A stretch of DNA of 52,878 bases from Nostoc sp. B(2019) (GTDB taxonomy: Bacteria > Cyanobacteriota > Cyanobacteriia > Cyanobacteriales > Nostocaceae): positions 1-52,878 of the forward strand of contig NZ_WVID01000037.1 in NCBI RefSeq assembly GCF_010091925.1, in the 5' to 3' direction. The position numbers were made by a program, and so were the translations under genes. This document shows, piece after piece, positions 1-8,524 of the stretch; position 1 is the stretch's first letter, and each line of letters begins with the position of its first letter. The notes beneath the pieces are model-generated. The model did no database searches. It worked only from the letters and a program-made list of their open reading frames with translations, and was not told where the DNA came from.

Positions 1-102
1 GCTTCTTTCAACGTGAAAGCTATGCTAATTAAGCATTATACTCTTTTTTAATCTTAAATTTTGTTTAAGTCCCGCTAATTTACTTATTAATGGAGAAAAA
101 CA

Positions 103-771
103 ATGGAGAAAAGAGTACAACAAATTTTAGCTGACCTTGAACGAGTACAAGAAAATCTGTTAGCGCTTTCTGATGATATTTGGCTCAATATTGATCATAA
201 TGATTCCCAAGCACTGCAAAAAGGATTTGAATTTAAGTTAGTTTTTAATCAGAATCTAGATAACTTTAATCAGAATGCTTCTGATATCTCACAACTAATA
301 GAACAGTTTACTAACATTCATATTGAAGTAGCGGATATTGCCCAAAAGGGAACGCCAGAGCATGAGCGTATTACTCAAGAGCTTGATACAACTCAGCCAT
401 ATACAGTTGATGAAAATTTTACTTATAAACGTCCTTATGGTTTTATATTACAAGGACAAGCTTATAAGGGTATTAATACTTGGCGGTATCTCTACGAACT
501 ATTTTGTAAGCAATTAGCTGCTAAGGATATAAAACGTTTTCAAGAGTTTGTAGATAGCCCTGATGCTAAAACTGTTCGTGGTGGAGTATTTTTCTCTAGA
601 GATAAAAGCAGCTTGAGAAAAGCTATCGAAATTAACAGTGGTATCTGTGCGGAAGGCAATTTATCAGCTAATGCTATTCGAGATAGAATCAAGTTTATGT
701 TGAGTGCGTTTGAAATTGAATTGGGTGAATTTTCGCTCTACCTCCGTGAGGATCGGAACGCAGCAGAATAA
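103..771 (+). CDS. Hypothetical protein, 222 aa
   Basis: I do not recognise this family. The protein has an N-terminal half (about residues 1-90) rich in Glu, Gln, Leu and Asn that looks helical and probably coiled-coil, and a C-terminal half with a more mixed, globular composition. There is no signal peptide or membrane segment. The ATG follows a GGAGAA ribosome-binding site at a good distance, so the start is likely right. It lies upstream of a GmrSD-type restriction gene on the same strand, separated by an EVE-domain remnant, so it could belong to a defence neighbourhood, but nothing in the protein itself shows this. Confidence 0.6.
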   Translation: MEKRVQQILADLERVQENLLALSDDIWLNIDHNDSQALQKGFEFKLVFNQNLDNFNQNASDISQLIEQFTNIHIEVADIAQKGTPEHERITQELDTTQPYTVDENFTYKRPYGFILQGQAYKGINTWRYLYELFCKQLAAKDIKRFQEFVDSPDAKTVRGGVFFSRDKSSLRKAIEINSGICAEGNLSANAIRDRIKFMLSAFEIELGEFSLYLREDRNAAE

Positions 772-819
772 TTAGCAAGCGATCGCCAATTTCATCCAAA
801 CAAGCACATCTACCAAACA

Positions 820-924
820 ATGACCTACTGGCTATTTCAAGGCAACCCCAAGTATTATCGCATCATTGATGGCATCCGCAGCTTTGAGGAGATGCCCTGG
901 CTTATTCTCACTATGCAATTTTGA
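820..924 (+). pseudogene. EVE-domain gene fragment, copy 1
   Basis: This 34-codon frame begins MTYWLFQGNPKYYRI, the typical N-terminus of an EVE-domain protein, and runs out after about 27 family-like residues into an unrelated stop. The start of the fragment at 2857 repeats it with scattered differences. It is a broken copy; EVE domains bind modified bases and often accompany restriction systems. Confidence 0.75.
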
Positions 925-990
925 ACTGGTTATTGGTATACAACACTTTTTTCAGAGAGATTCAAATAAGTTATTAGGAGAAATATCTAT

Positions 991-2832
991 ATGTCTACAT
1001 TTGATTCTACCAAGACAAGTCTAGCCACTTTACTAAACGATATTGTAGTTGGCAAAATTCAACTGCCCGATTTTCAACGAGGGTGGGTTTGGGATGATGA
1101 ACATATCCGCTCCCTGTTAGTAAGTATTGCTCGTGCTTTTCCTGTGGGAGCAATCATGTTACTAGAGGCAGGTGGTGATGCGAAGTTTAAAGCGCGTCCC
1201 ATTGAAGGAGTAGAGCTAACAAAAGCAATACTCAGCAAACTAGAAAAGTTAATTCTTGATGGACAACAGAGACTGACTTCATTAACGCAAGTGTTAATGT
1301 TCACACAACCAGTACAAACTCGTGACTACAAAAAAAAATTACTTCATCACTATTACTACATTGATATCGAAACAGCCCTATTAGGGAAAGAGCATTATGA
1401 AAGTGCGATTATTAGCGTTGATACTGATCGGACTGTGCGAGAAAATTTTGGACGCGATCTAAAGCTTGACCTCAGCACTCCAGAAAAGGAATATGAGAAC
1501 TTTTATTTTCCTTGTAACCAGCTCCTTAATTCTGACGAATGGGAGGAGGGATTGCTTGCCTACGACGTTACAAAATTCGGGCGATATGCTCAATTTCGTA
1601 AACAGGTTGTGAATGAATTTCGTAACTATGACATTCCGATCATTGAACTCAGCAAGGAAAACAAGAAAGAAGCAGTCTGCCTTGTCTTTGAGAAAGTAAA
1701 TACCGGGGGTGTTTCCCTTTCAGTATTTGAACTCATGACTGCTACTTACGCTATTGATAATGTAAACCTACGGGATGAATGGTTTGGTAATGCTCACGAA
1801 GGTATTGAAGGTACTCAACCGCATTTAAGAAAGCAAAGTTTGTTACGCGAGGTTCAACCTACTGAATTTCTTCAAGGATTGACACTATTGTATACTTGGG
1901 ATAAACGAAGGGAAGACTTAAAGGCGGGAAAAACTGGCAAGCAGGTAACAGGTGTTACTGCAAAGCGCGAAGCAGTTTTGTCTTTACCTCTAGATGCTTA
2001 CCAAAAATGGAAACAGCCTCTTACGCAAGGTTATTGGAAAGCAGCTAAATTTCTACGTCAAGAATCGTTTTTCTCTACCAACGATTTACCCTACCGTACC
2101 CAACTTGTTCCGCTTGCCGTGGTCATGGCATTCCTTGGCGATCGCTGGCTTGAACCGAAAATCTATGACAAAATTGCTCGTTGGTTTTGGTGTGGTATCC
2201 TCGGTGAACTTTACGGCGGGGCAGTTGAAACCCGTATAGCTTTGGACATTCAGGAACTTATAGACTGGATTGAGGGTAGCAAGGAAGAACCTTCGACTAT
2301 TAGGGATGCTAACTTCCAGCCTACTCGGTTAGGTACTTTACGTTCCCGCAATAGCGCTGCATATAAAGGTATCAATGTCTTAGTTCAGCGTGAAGGCGCT
2401 CAAGATTTCTTCTGGAAAGTTGCTACACGAGATTTGGATGAAAGCGATTGGGAAGAGCGTAGACTAGATATTCATCATATTTTTCCGAAGAGTTGGTGTG
2501 ACAAGCAGGGTATTCTCGCATCTCGCTATAACTCTATCCTCAACAAAACTCCGATATCCTTCAAAGCAAATCGGATGATTGGTGGTAAAGCTCCAAGCGA
2601 ATATCTGGTTCAGCTTCAAAAGCATGACAGTGTTCAGCTTGATGATTCAGGTATGGACGCAATTCTAACAACACACCAAATTGATCCAATAACACTGCGA
2701 AAAGATGACTTTGAGGGTTTCATGGCATCGCGTCAACGGATGATACTTGCGAAAATTGAAGCTGCTATCGGCAAGCCTGTGTTGGCTGTGGATGATTCGA
2801 CATTTAACGATGTTGTAGATGAAGACGAGTAA
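991..2832 (+). CDS. GmrSD-type DUF262/DUF1524 (HNH) protein
   Basis: This 613-residue protein fuses the two halves of GmrSD-like type IV restriction systems. The N-terminal DUF262 (ParB-like) part shows LPDFQRGWVW near residues 25-34 and the motif DGQQRLTSL at 90-98, which in this family is linked to nucleotide use. The C-terminal part holds an HNH-type motif DIHHIFPKSW (His495-His496) followed by downstream Asn residues, as in DUF1524 nucleases. Such proteins cut foreign DNA, in studied cases DNA with glucosylated or otherwise modified bases. The length fits an intact single-chain member. The gene starts with ATG after AGGAG and sits alone between two EVE-domain remnants, suggesting a decayed defence locus. 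Function is inferred from family. Confidence 0.85.
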   Translation: MSTFDSTKTSLATLLNDIVVGKIQLPDFQRGWVWDDEHIRSLLVSIARAFPVGAIMLLEAGGDAKFKARPIEGVELTKAILSKLEKLILDGQQRLTSLTQVLMFTQPVQTRDYKKKLLHHYYYIDIETALLGKEHYESAIISVDTDRTVRENFGRDLKLDLSTPEKEYENFYFPCNQLLNSDEWEEGLLAYDVTKFGRYAQFRKQVVNEFRNYDIPIIELSKENKKEAVCLVFEKVNTGGVSLSVFELMTATYAIDNVNLRDEWFGNAHEGIEGTQPHLRKQSLLREVQPTEFLQGLTLLYTWDKRREDLKAGKTGKQVTGVTAKREAVLSLPLDAYQKWKQPLTQGYWKAAKFLRQESFFSTNDLPYRTQLVPLAVVMAFLGDRWLEPKIYDKIARWFWCGILGELYGGAVETRIALDIQELIDWIEGSKEEPSTIRDANFQPTRLGTLRSRNSAAYKGINVLVQREGAQDFFWKVATRDLDESDWEERRLDIHHIFPKSWCDKQGILASRYNSILNKTPISFKANRMIGGKAPSEYLVQLQKHDSVQLDDSGMDAILTTHQIDPITLRKDDFEGFMASRQRMILAKIEAAIGKPVLAVDDSTFNDVVDEDE

Positions 2833-2856
2833 TTTTAAATTAATTAACTTAGCAAC

Positions 2857-3063
2857 ATGACCTACTGGCTATTCCAAGGCAACCCCAAGTATTACCGCAT
2901 TATCGATGGTATCCGCGATTTTGAGCAGATGCCTTGGTTGGCCACGCGCTATGCCAAAGAAATGGCTGCTGGCGATGGTGTGCTGATCTGGAAATCTGGG
3001 GAGCAATCAGGGATATATGCGATCGCAGAGATCATCGAACAACCGCAGAGATCATTGAACTGA
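2857..3063 (+). pseudogene. EVE-domain gene fragment, copy 2
   Basis: The 68-codon frame matches the first half of an EVE domain: start MTYWLFQGNPKYYRI, then AAGDGVLIWKSGEQSGIYAIAE. It ends just after a short direct duplication (a roughly 16-bp segment starting GCAGAGATCAT occurs twice between 3025 and 3060) that shifts the frame. Normal EVE proteins are about 140 residues, so the C-terminal half is lost. It lies 25 bp after the GmrSD-type gene. It could still make a short protein, but is best read as a remnant. Confidence 0.75.
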
Positions 3064-3352
3064 AACTCAAAAGGAGTGGAAAAAAAGGAAATATCCAGGA
3101 ACAGCTAGAAAACCAGCATTAGAATTACCTTGCACCCACCAAGCCTATGAAATACCTGATCCAGGTGATTGTTTTTGTTGTGCGGGGATGGAAGGCTATG
3201 AGGTTCTGACAGTAGAAGAGTTTATAAAAAGAATACAAAGCTCACCAGATGACTATGTTCTTTCATTCTTGGAAGATAACGACGATATTTGGCATGAATT
3301 TGATAATTGGTGCGTGAAATTTTTAAATTATTCGCTTTTTACAAAAAAATGA
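3059..3352 (+). pseudogene. Open frame without start, orphan C-terminus
   Basis: A 97-codon frame without an early start codon ends in an acidic, protein-like stretch (VLTVEEFIKRIQSS, then SFLEDNDDIWHEFDNW). A short intact reading from an internal ATG at 3188 would give 54 residues. It looks like the 3' end of a gene whose beginning was lost where the EVE remnant breaks off. I cannot name the family. Confidence 0.4.
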
Positions 3353-3440
3353 ATTAGGCAATGTGATTGAAAGAGTCAGCGCATAAAAACCAGCAATTTA
3401 ACTAAGTGCAGTTGTGAATCGGGCTTCTACCGTGCAATAT

Positions 3441-3474
3441 AAAACTGCCCTAGACAAAAGCTAGAGCAGTTTTT
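3441..3474 (+). terminator. Rho-independent terminator
   Basis: The arm AAAACTGC-C-CTAG pairs with CTAG-A-GCAGTTTT around a short A-rich loop and ends in a T-run. It closes the GmrSD/EVE-remnant stretch. The arms are A/T-rich at the base, so it could act in both directions. Confidence 0.75.
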
Positions 3475-3640
3475 GATAGAAGTAAATTATATAGGAGACT
3501 TTTACTGTGTCCCCGGTTTATTCATAGTAAGTACTGTTATATAATACTATTCACCTCAAGTTTTGTACTTTACGCAAAAAACGAATAATCTTGAGGTTGG
3601 CATTACAAAAGTTAGAAATCAGCATCAGCCAGTGTATTAC

Positions 3641-3706
3641 AGACCATATCCGCGATTTTGAGCTTCTTCCTTGAGGGCACACAGAACATGGTTGCTGGTG
3701 ATGGGG
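3641..3706 (+). pseudogene. EVE-domain gene fragment, copy 3
   Basis: The words ATATCCGCGATTTTGAGC and then ATGGTTGCTGGTGATGG align in order with the middle of the EVE fragment at 2857 (its IRDFEQ and MAAGDG coding parts), with a deletion between them. It is a third, heavily eroded copy. Apart from this and the terminator at 3441, I see no gene between 3353 and 3870. Confidence 0.5.
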
Positions 3707-3870
3707 GCTGATGAACGAAAATCTAGGAATGGAAAAAGTAGAGATCGCTCTTAAACCAGGGTGTAAGCATCACCCAAACTATTGAACCTGTTAAGCTGTG
3801 TACCTCAGCAGCCTGGTAACTTCCACTTGTATTAAAATGAGAATTAAATAAAACGAGGGAGGAAAAAACT

Positions 3871-4152
3871 ATGTCAGTTAAACTTTTACCCGACCTTGGA
3901 GATTTAGCGGAAGGATTAGGAGTCACAGGTATTGTAGGGATAATTCTTTTACCAGTATTCTTGCCAGCTATTGGTAGTGTTGGTAGGCCAATAGCAAAAG
4001 CACTTGTAAAAAGCGGAATCGCTTTTTACGACAGAAATAAAGAAGCTTTAGCCGAATTGAGCGAAACTTGGGACGATATCATCGCAGAGGCAAGGGCTGA
4101 GGTCGGTGAAGAACGCCTCAAATCAGCTGAACCTATGGACACGAATGGCTGA
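3871..4152 (+). CDS. DUF5132-like small membrane protein
   Basis: The 93-residue product has a hydrophobic stretch at about residues 18-40 (GVTGIVGIILLPVFLPAIG), then a charged amphipathic C-terminus rich in Glu and Ala. This layout matches the small cyanobacterial DUF5132 proteins, of unknown role and probably membrane-associated. The ATG follows a strong GAGGGAGG ribosome-binding site. It stands alone; the family assignment rests on pattern only. Confidence 0.6.
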   Translation: MSVKLLPDLGDLAEGLGVTGIVGIILLPVFLPAIGSVGRPIAKALVKSGIAFYDRNKEALAELSETWDDIIAEARAEVGEERLKSAEPMDTNG

Positions 4153-4344
4153 ATGCTGGAAAACAGTGGTGGTAGTTTCAATACTTCTTCAAATTCGACT
4201 ACTTCCACACCCCAAGCTTGGATGCTTTTGCTATTTCTTGAGCCTGTTCAAAAGCCAGCAAGTGAAGCAGTTCCTTAACCAAACTTAAACCCAATATTTC
4301 TCTGACAACAATTACTGTGGGAGTGAGCATTAAAGCTGTAGCCC

Positions 4345-4581
4345 TTATCTCGCATACTTCACAGCTTTTTTTAGTGCCATTCCGTCAGGATCGCAGTGCT
4401 TGGGGGTGAGGTCGAATAAGCTTATTTGCTGTGGTAGTTGAGCTTGCCTAAACTGTTGCTGATGAGTGAGTATGCGCGATTTCCACTCTTGCAAAGCATC
4501 TGAACTCATCACCAGTTGCTTTGACCTGGGTGCTGGCGTGGTTTTGGTATTGGGGAATAAGTTTAGTTGATTTGGTTCCAA
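4345..4581 (-). CDS. Small plasmid protein, hypothetical
   Basis: The 78-residue product starts MEPNQLNLFPN and contains QQISLFDLTPKHCDPD, a segment I associate with small proteins that recur on Nostoc plasmids. The similar ending of related proteins usually runs on beyond this point, so the C-terminus (KKAVKYAR) may be truncated or replaced. There is no recognisable domain, and the role is unknown. Confidence 0.5.
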   Translation of the reverse strand: MEPNQLNLFPNTKTTPAPRSKQLVMSSDALQEWKSRILTHQQQFRQAQLPQQISLFDLTPKHCDPDGMALKKAVKYAR

Positions 4582-4677
4582 GGAAATACAAAAGATGTGA
4601 TCGACTAATTGATTATTGCCTCCAACTAAAACTAAGCCAATGACTTGAGTCAGACATCGTTTATTGTAAAACGGGGC

Positions 4678-5187
4678 TTAGTCATCTCCATCCATTAAGC
4701 GACAACGATTTTGGGAGTTGCAAGCTTGTCGAGAAGAACGCTCTCGTACAATAGTTGCTAAATCTGGTCGTCGGGTGAAGAAAAGTCGCCAATCGGCCCA
4801 AATCCCATATAGGAAGTCGGCAATAACACCGATAACTGGTAAAGAAGTTGCAGCATAGACCCAACCCATCCCCAAAATTTCGTAAATGCGACGGAAAACC
4901 TCAACATTTTTAACTAGCGTTCCGTCTGGCAACACAGCATGAATACGCCCCATTGCAGTTTCATAGTCAACACTGCCATGCGCTTGGGGATTGTAGCCAT
5001 CAGCTGCAATATCTACAAACGCCACCAGCCCTCGCCCCGCGTCCCGCTTCTTCAAAAAGTTAACCTCACGCAGACACAAGGGACATTGACCGTCATACAA
5101 CAGTTTGATTTTCCACGACGGCAGAGTGGATAAAGGCTGGTTTAGAGAATTGTTACGACCGTAGGATTGGATTTGTGGTGAGGACAT
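4678..5187 (-). CDS. DCC-family thiol-disulfide oxidoreductase (DUF393)
   Basis: The 169-residue protein shows the family hallmark DGQCPLC at about residues 32-38, with a thioredoxin-like CxxC, followed by NFLKKRDAGRGLVAFVDI and the conserved family body. DCC proteins are small thioredoxin-fold proteins proposed to act in thiol-disulfide exchange; substrates are not established. The length is normal. A hydrophobic patch at about 110-125 is part of the family fold. Upstream on the same strand lies a broken thioredoxin, so this may be the surviving half of a redox pair. Confidence 0.8.
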   Translation of the reverse strand: MSSPQIQSYGRNNSLNQPLSTLPSWKIKLLYDGQCPLCLREVNFLKKRDAGRGLVAFVDIAADGYNPQAHGSVDYETAMGRIHAVLPDGTLVKNVEVFRRIYEILGMGWVYAATSLPVIGVIADFLYGIWADWRLFFTRRPDLATIVRERSSRQACNSQNRCRLMDGDD

Positions 5188-5314
5188 TTCGGGAGCTTAA
5201 ATTAAGTTTATTTCCTTACATCAAGCGTAACGCCTCTGGAATTATAAGTAATCCCTAATGTGAATTAAAAACGTCTTTTATCGTGTTTTGATTCGTGCAA
5301 ATACTCAAATATAA

Positions 5315-5642
5315 TCAAGCTAAATACTTATCAAGGGTGCTACTAAATTCCTCATAGGTTTTGACACCGACGATTGTTTGCGCCAATTTGCCTTGCTCAA
5401 AGAACATGACAGCAGGAATGCTACGAATAGCAAATCGTTTAGCAACAGGTTGGTTGGCATTCAGGTCTAGCTTCAAGACTTTAACGCGATCGCTGTATTC
5501 TGTTGCTAGTCTATCTATCAAGGGGTTAATGAGGAAAGCACGGGACACACCAAGTAGCTGTACAATCTACGAAAAGTAACGGCTCGGTTTCAAGCAGTGT
5601 GTCTAATTCGGTTTCGTCTTGAATATAAACAGCAGTCAGCGT
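5315..5642 (-). pseudogene. Thioredoxin, frameshifted and without start
   Basis: Read leftward from 5642, the sequence encodes a thioredoxin: AVYIQDETELDTLL, then LLFVDCTATWCVPC, then (after a one-base frame change near 5531-5538) LINPLIDRLATEY and the rest to the stop at 5315, including SIPAVMFF with the cis-proline. Three defects are visible. No ATG or GTG follows the upstream in-frame stop, the active site reads WCVPC instead of WCGPC, and the frame breaks directly after the active site. The ATG at 5548 would give only the C-terminal 77 residues without the active cysteines. Confidence 0.85.
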
Positions 5643-5667
5643 GTAACGGGATTGTTAGCTCTTGGCG

Positions 5668-6276
5668 TTATTTCAATGGACGACTGAGAAATTTGTTAAT
5701 TTGATACACTGTATCCTGTTTAACACCAGTAAGTATATCTTTCCGAACTATCTTTCCATCTTTTCTTCTTCGAGCTAATTGAACAACTTGAACGGAAGCA
5801 ACGCCTGCCGATGCGCCAATAAAAATTTGTTTGCTGGCTAGTGTAGCCTCTACAATTTGGTTGAGTGGGTATTGAACTGAGGGATACCAAAGTAGAATCT
5901 TAGAATATTTTATAGTCAAAAGTTTTCTGTTTTTGTCGAAAGTAAGAGAAGCAATCTGCGGAAATTGAAGCAAGCCAACGGCTGTAAGAGACAATAAAGC
6001 AACTCCTAGGAAAGGAATAGAAGCGAAAGTGACTGTGAATAAGTAACCAGGATTTGTTTTATTTCCTGGAAACAAAAGATGAACCAGCAGCCAACCAATA
6101 GCAAGAGATATAGCAAAGGATTCATGGCTGAGCGGAGGCAGATTTTCCGAGATTGCTACAAAACAGATAGTAACAAGAACATTCACCCCTAGCGCTAAAC
6201 ATACCAATTCGAAAGCACTGGTAGGCTCTTCACGCCTAATCACTAGTTGCTCTTCCGTAGACTCTACAATCTTCAT
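5668..6276 (-). CDS. Membrane protein of unknown function, 202 aa
   Basis: The protein starts MKIVESTEEQL and has three or four hydrophobic segments (about residues 22-45, 52-68, 78-103), then a soluble tail with SLTFDKNRKLLTIKY, a beta-strand-rich domain probably on the cytoplasmic side. The 164-residue protein at 51538 has the same plan (MKI start, membrane segments, then an SFNK...VTVKY tail), so the two are likely distant paralogues. Function is unknown. Confidence 0.6.
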   Translation of the reverse strand: MKIVESTEEQLVIRREEPTSAFELVCLALGVNVLVTICFVAISENLPPLSHESFAISLAIGWLLVHLLFPGNKTNPGYLFTVTFASIPFLGVALLSLTAVGLLQFPQIASLTFDKNRKLLTIKYSKILLWYPSVQYPLNQIVEATLASKQIFIGASAGVASVQVVQLARRRKDGKIVRKDILTGVKQDTVYQINKFLSRPLK

Positions 6277-6306
6277 GATTATTACGTTAACGTGAGTTCG
6301 AGAAAA

Positions 6307-6655
6307 CTAAAAAATGGCAGGAGGTAGCGCAGGCAAGTCTTTAAGGTAAATGTCAATAGAGGGTTTGTTGGGTAAGTAAGTATAACCAACTAAACCAGCT
6401 ACCAAATTAACCAAAAAGTTTAAAGGGTTACGGTGTCTTGAGTGTTCGATCTGACATACATCTTTGAGATGGTCATTAACCGATTCAATGACTACCCATT
6501 TGCGTAGTAAGATTTTATCAATTAGTTTAACCAAGCAATTTTTCATATTCTTCTTGAATGTGATAATTAACTCTAAACCTCGCTCGTAAAGTTCTTCAAA
6601 TAATTTTTGTGAGATGTATCCTCTGTCTCCAAAAATTTGAGCCAGTGCGTTGGGC
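6307..6655 (-). pseudogene. IS982-type transposase fragment
   Basis: Reading leftward, the frame gives AQIFGDRGYISQKLFEELYE, then MKNCLVKLIDK, LLRKWVVIESVNDHLK and QIEHSRHR, the C-terminal third of IS982-family transposases. The frame is open across the ATG at 6546, so the remnant is longer than that start suggests. The N-terminal catalytic part is absent, and the sequence changes abruptly near 6655, next to a fragment of the ParB/KorB-like gene. Confidence 0.8.
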
Positions 6656-6699
6656 GGCTCTGTCTACTTGAAGCAACTGGCGTTACCAATAATATCTTC

Positions 6700-6897
6700 A
6701 GTCAGCAGGTGTAGCAGATTAGCGATGCCTGCGGCGGGCTACGCCTACGCATCAGTAGGTTAGGGGAAAACGAGAATTTAGAAGAAGCTGCCCGTGCTGT
6801 GCTGAAGCATTTAGGGGAGTTAAAGCGGCCGTATTTGACAAATATGGAACAAAAATTATTAACTTTGATAGAGCTTGAATGTGAGATGGAAGGCTAA
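6700..6897 (+). pseudogene. ParB/KorB-like gene 3' fragment (copy F1)
   Basis: From CAGCAGATT onward the DNA encodes a match to the C-terminus of the gene at 50078: ENLEEAARAVLKHLGELKRP, then a stop at 6895-6897. The first part is broken by a short dispersed repeat at 6722-6750. The methyltransferase ATG follows two bases after this stop. Confidence 0.75.
6722..6750. repeat. Short dispersed repeat in a HIP1-like site
   Basis: A 24-nt GC-rich palindromic element (GCCTGCGGCGGGCTACGCC core) splits the GCGAT|CGC-like site of gene fragment F1. Related inserts sit at the equivalent site of F2 (10048) and at a similar site in F4 (10764). Confidence 0.6.
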
Positions 6898-6899
6898 CG

Positions 6900-7661
6900 A
6901 TGACACTGACGAAATATGGAGCCTTATGCACAGAGGTATATGATATTACCAAGCCCATTGGTGGACAATACTCTGACGTTCCATACTACATAAAACATCT
7001 TTCCAAAATTGGTGGCAGAATTCTCGAAGTCATGGTGGGTACGGGACGACTACTCATCCCACTGTTAGAAGCAGGTATTAACGTTGAAGGTATTGATGCT
7101 TCACCAGATATGCTTGCTTGTTGCCACAAACATTGTTTAGAAAGAGGTTTGAAACCTATTATTTACCAAGGTGAGGTAGAAAATCTGAACTTGCCGGGAA
7201 AGTACAATGCAATAGTTGTGACCTTTGGCTCGTTCATGTTGTTGTCACGTCCTGCTGCTATGGCGGCATTGCAAGCTTTTGCACGACACCTTGAACCACA
7301 GGGGCAGATTTTTATTGATTTGGAACTTCCGATTGAAGATTTCAAAACCCAAAATATTGTTAAGCAATGGCAGCCAATTGAGTGTGCTGATGGCTCAATC
7401 ATCCTCATGCAATCTTCTTCTAGTATTGACTGGTTAAAACAACTAAACTTGACGATCATTCGCTATGAAAAGTGGTTAAATGGCAACCTCGTAGCAACTG
7501 AACTTCAAAGTTTTCCACTGCATTGGTTTGGCAGGGATGAATTTATATCTTGTTTACAAGAAAACGGTTATACAAACATCAGTTTGTGTGCTAACTATAA
7601 CCCAGATTTGCAGCCCACTTCTTACAAAGATACTTTATGTTTTTCAGCATTAATACCATAG
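6900..7661 (+). CDS. Class I SAM-dependent methyltransferase
   Basis: The 253-residue protein carries the SAM-binding motif ILEVMVGTGRLLIPL at about residues 41-55, an acidic residue ending strand 2 (GIDAS, Asp66) and a Methyltransf_25-like core. The methyl acceptor cannot be read from the sequence; small-molecule or protein substrates are more likely than DNA because no DNA-methylase catalytic motif (NPPY or PCQ) is present. The ATG comes two bases after the stop of a ParB/KorB-like fragment, and another piece of that family follows the gene, so it looks like cargo captured between copies. It overlaps no other gene. Confidence 0.8.
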   Translation: MTLTKYGALCTEVYDITKPIGGQYSDVPYYIKHLSKIGGRILEVMVGTGRLLIPLLEAGINVEGIDASPDMLACCHKHCLERGLKPIIYQGEVENLNLPGKYNAIVVTFGSFMLLSRPAAMAALQAFARHLEPQGQIFIDLELPIEDFKTQNIVKQWQPIECADGSIILMQSSSSIDWLKQLNLTIIRYEKWLNGNLVATELQSFPLHWFGRDEFISCLQENGYTNISLCANYNPDLQPTSYKDTLCFSALIP

Positions 7662-7669
7662 GCATCTTA

Positions 7670-7710
7670 CGGCGGTTGAGGAGAAGCTGTTGAGTGTTTT
7701 GGAGGCGTAA
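7670..7710 (+). pseudogene. ParB/KorB-like gene tail (copy F3)
   Basis: The bases encode HLTAVEEKLLSVLEA and a stop, matching the last residues of the gene at 50078 (YLTAVEEKLLSVVEK). Only this tail is left, immediately after the methyltransferase. Confidence 0.65.
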
Positions 7711-7824
7711 TATGAGAACTAGATTACCCAGATTTATTAACATCTTCGTGAGTAGCAATTCTTGAGATGACTGCTTTTTGCCTGCTAGCCTGAGAACAGC
7801 CTATGATTCTGCTAACTAGAATAG

Positions 7825-8352
7825 ATGAAGCTAATTCTATTTTCTGGTATTCCTGGCACTGGTAAAAGTACCCTGTCAGAAGAAATTGCGCGGACATTGC
7901 ATATCCCTGTATTCTCTCTGGACTGGATATTAGGGGCAATGCTGCTATCACAGTTGCGTGTTCAACAGGAGGGATTTTACGTTACGACTGCTGAAGCACT
8001 GCTCACAATGCTGATTCAAAGACAACTAATGCTAGGACAATCGGCTATTTTGGACACTCCTGCTAATACAGCCGCGCAAAGAAAACGCTGGCAGGATTTA
8101 GCGCAATCATATAATGCAGAATTTTATGGAATTGAAACAATTTGCTCAGATATGGAGCTACATCGTAGGCGAGTCGAAGGGCGTAAGCGTAGTATTCCAG
8201 GTTGGCATGACACTGTTAGTTGGAGCCATGTAGAACGAATGCGTTACAAAAGTGAAGCTTGGGCAGCTGATGAAGGAGAACACTTGATGATAGATGCGGT
8301 TCATCCTTTAAATGAAAATGTTCAGGCCATCCTGAAATACGTTCAATCCTGA
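7825..8352 (+). CDS. P-loop kinase / AAA-type ATP-binding protein
   Basis: The 175-residue protein begins MKLILFSGIPGTGKSTLSEE, a Walker A motif at residues 8-16, as in small zeta-toxin- or chloramphenicol-phosphotransferase-like kinases. A possible second-strand motif ILDTPANTAAQRKRW lies near 72-86, and a basic lid-like region RRRVEGRKR near 113-121. It probably phosphorylates a small molecule, with the substrate unknown. It sits between ParB/KorB-like fragments and acetyltransferases in the accretion zone. Its partner genes, if any, are not obvious. Confidence 0.75.
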   Translation: MKLILFSGIPGTGKSTLSEEIARTLHIPVFSLDWILGAMLLSQLRVQQEGFYVTTAEALLTMLIQRQLMLGQSAILDTPANTAAQRKRWQDLAQSYNAEFYGIETICSDMELHRRRVEGRKRSIPGWHDTVSWSHVERMRYKSEAWAADEGEHLMIDAVHPLNENVQAILKYVQS

Positions 8353-8382
8353 AAATAATAACAGAACTAGCTCAGGAAGAGT

Positions 8383-8478
8383 GATCACATCCTCAGTTTA
8401 CTGAAGCGCGTTCAGCAGATGGAGCAAGAAAAAGCGGGGGTTAAGAAGATATTGCAAGTATTGGGGGTTAATATCTGA
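8383..8478 (+). pseudogene. Orphan 3' coding fragment
   Basis: The frame LLKRVQQMEQEKAGVKKIL followed by a short ending and stop looks like a genuine helical protein C-terminus, but there is no start codon with a ribosome-binding site. I do not recognise the parent gene. Confidence 0.3.
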
Positions 8479-8524
8479 GACGACAATAACTTACTATTAT
8501 TGTGCAACTTGTAAGCACAAAAAC

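Noticed and set aside
5315-5548. Complete short thioredoxin from ATG 5548
   Set aside because: The frame lacks the active-site cysteines, which lie in another frame upstream; the gene is frameshifted.
6900-7661. DNA methyltransferase paired with the GmrSD-type protein
   Set aside because: The protein lacks DNA-methylase motifs (NPPY or PCQ), is 4 kb away, and fits a small-molecule or general class I methyltransferase.
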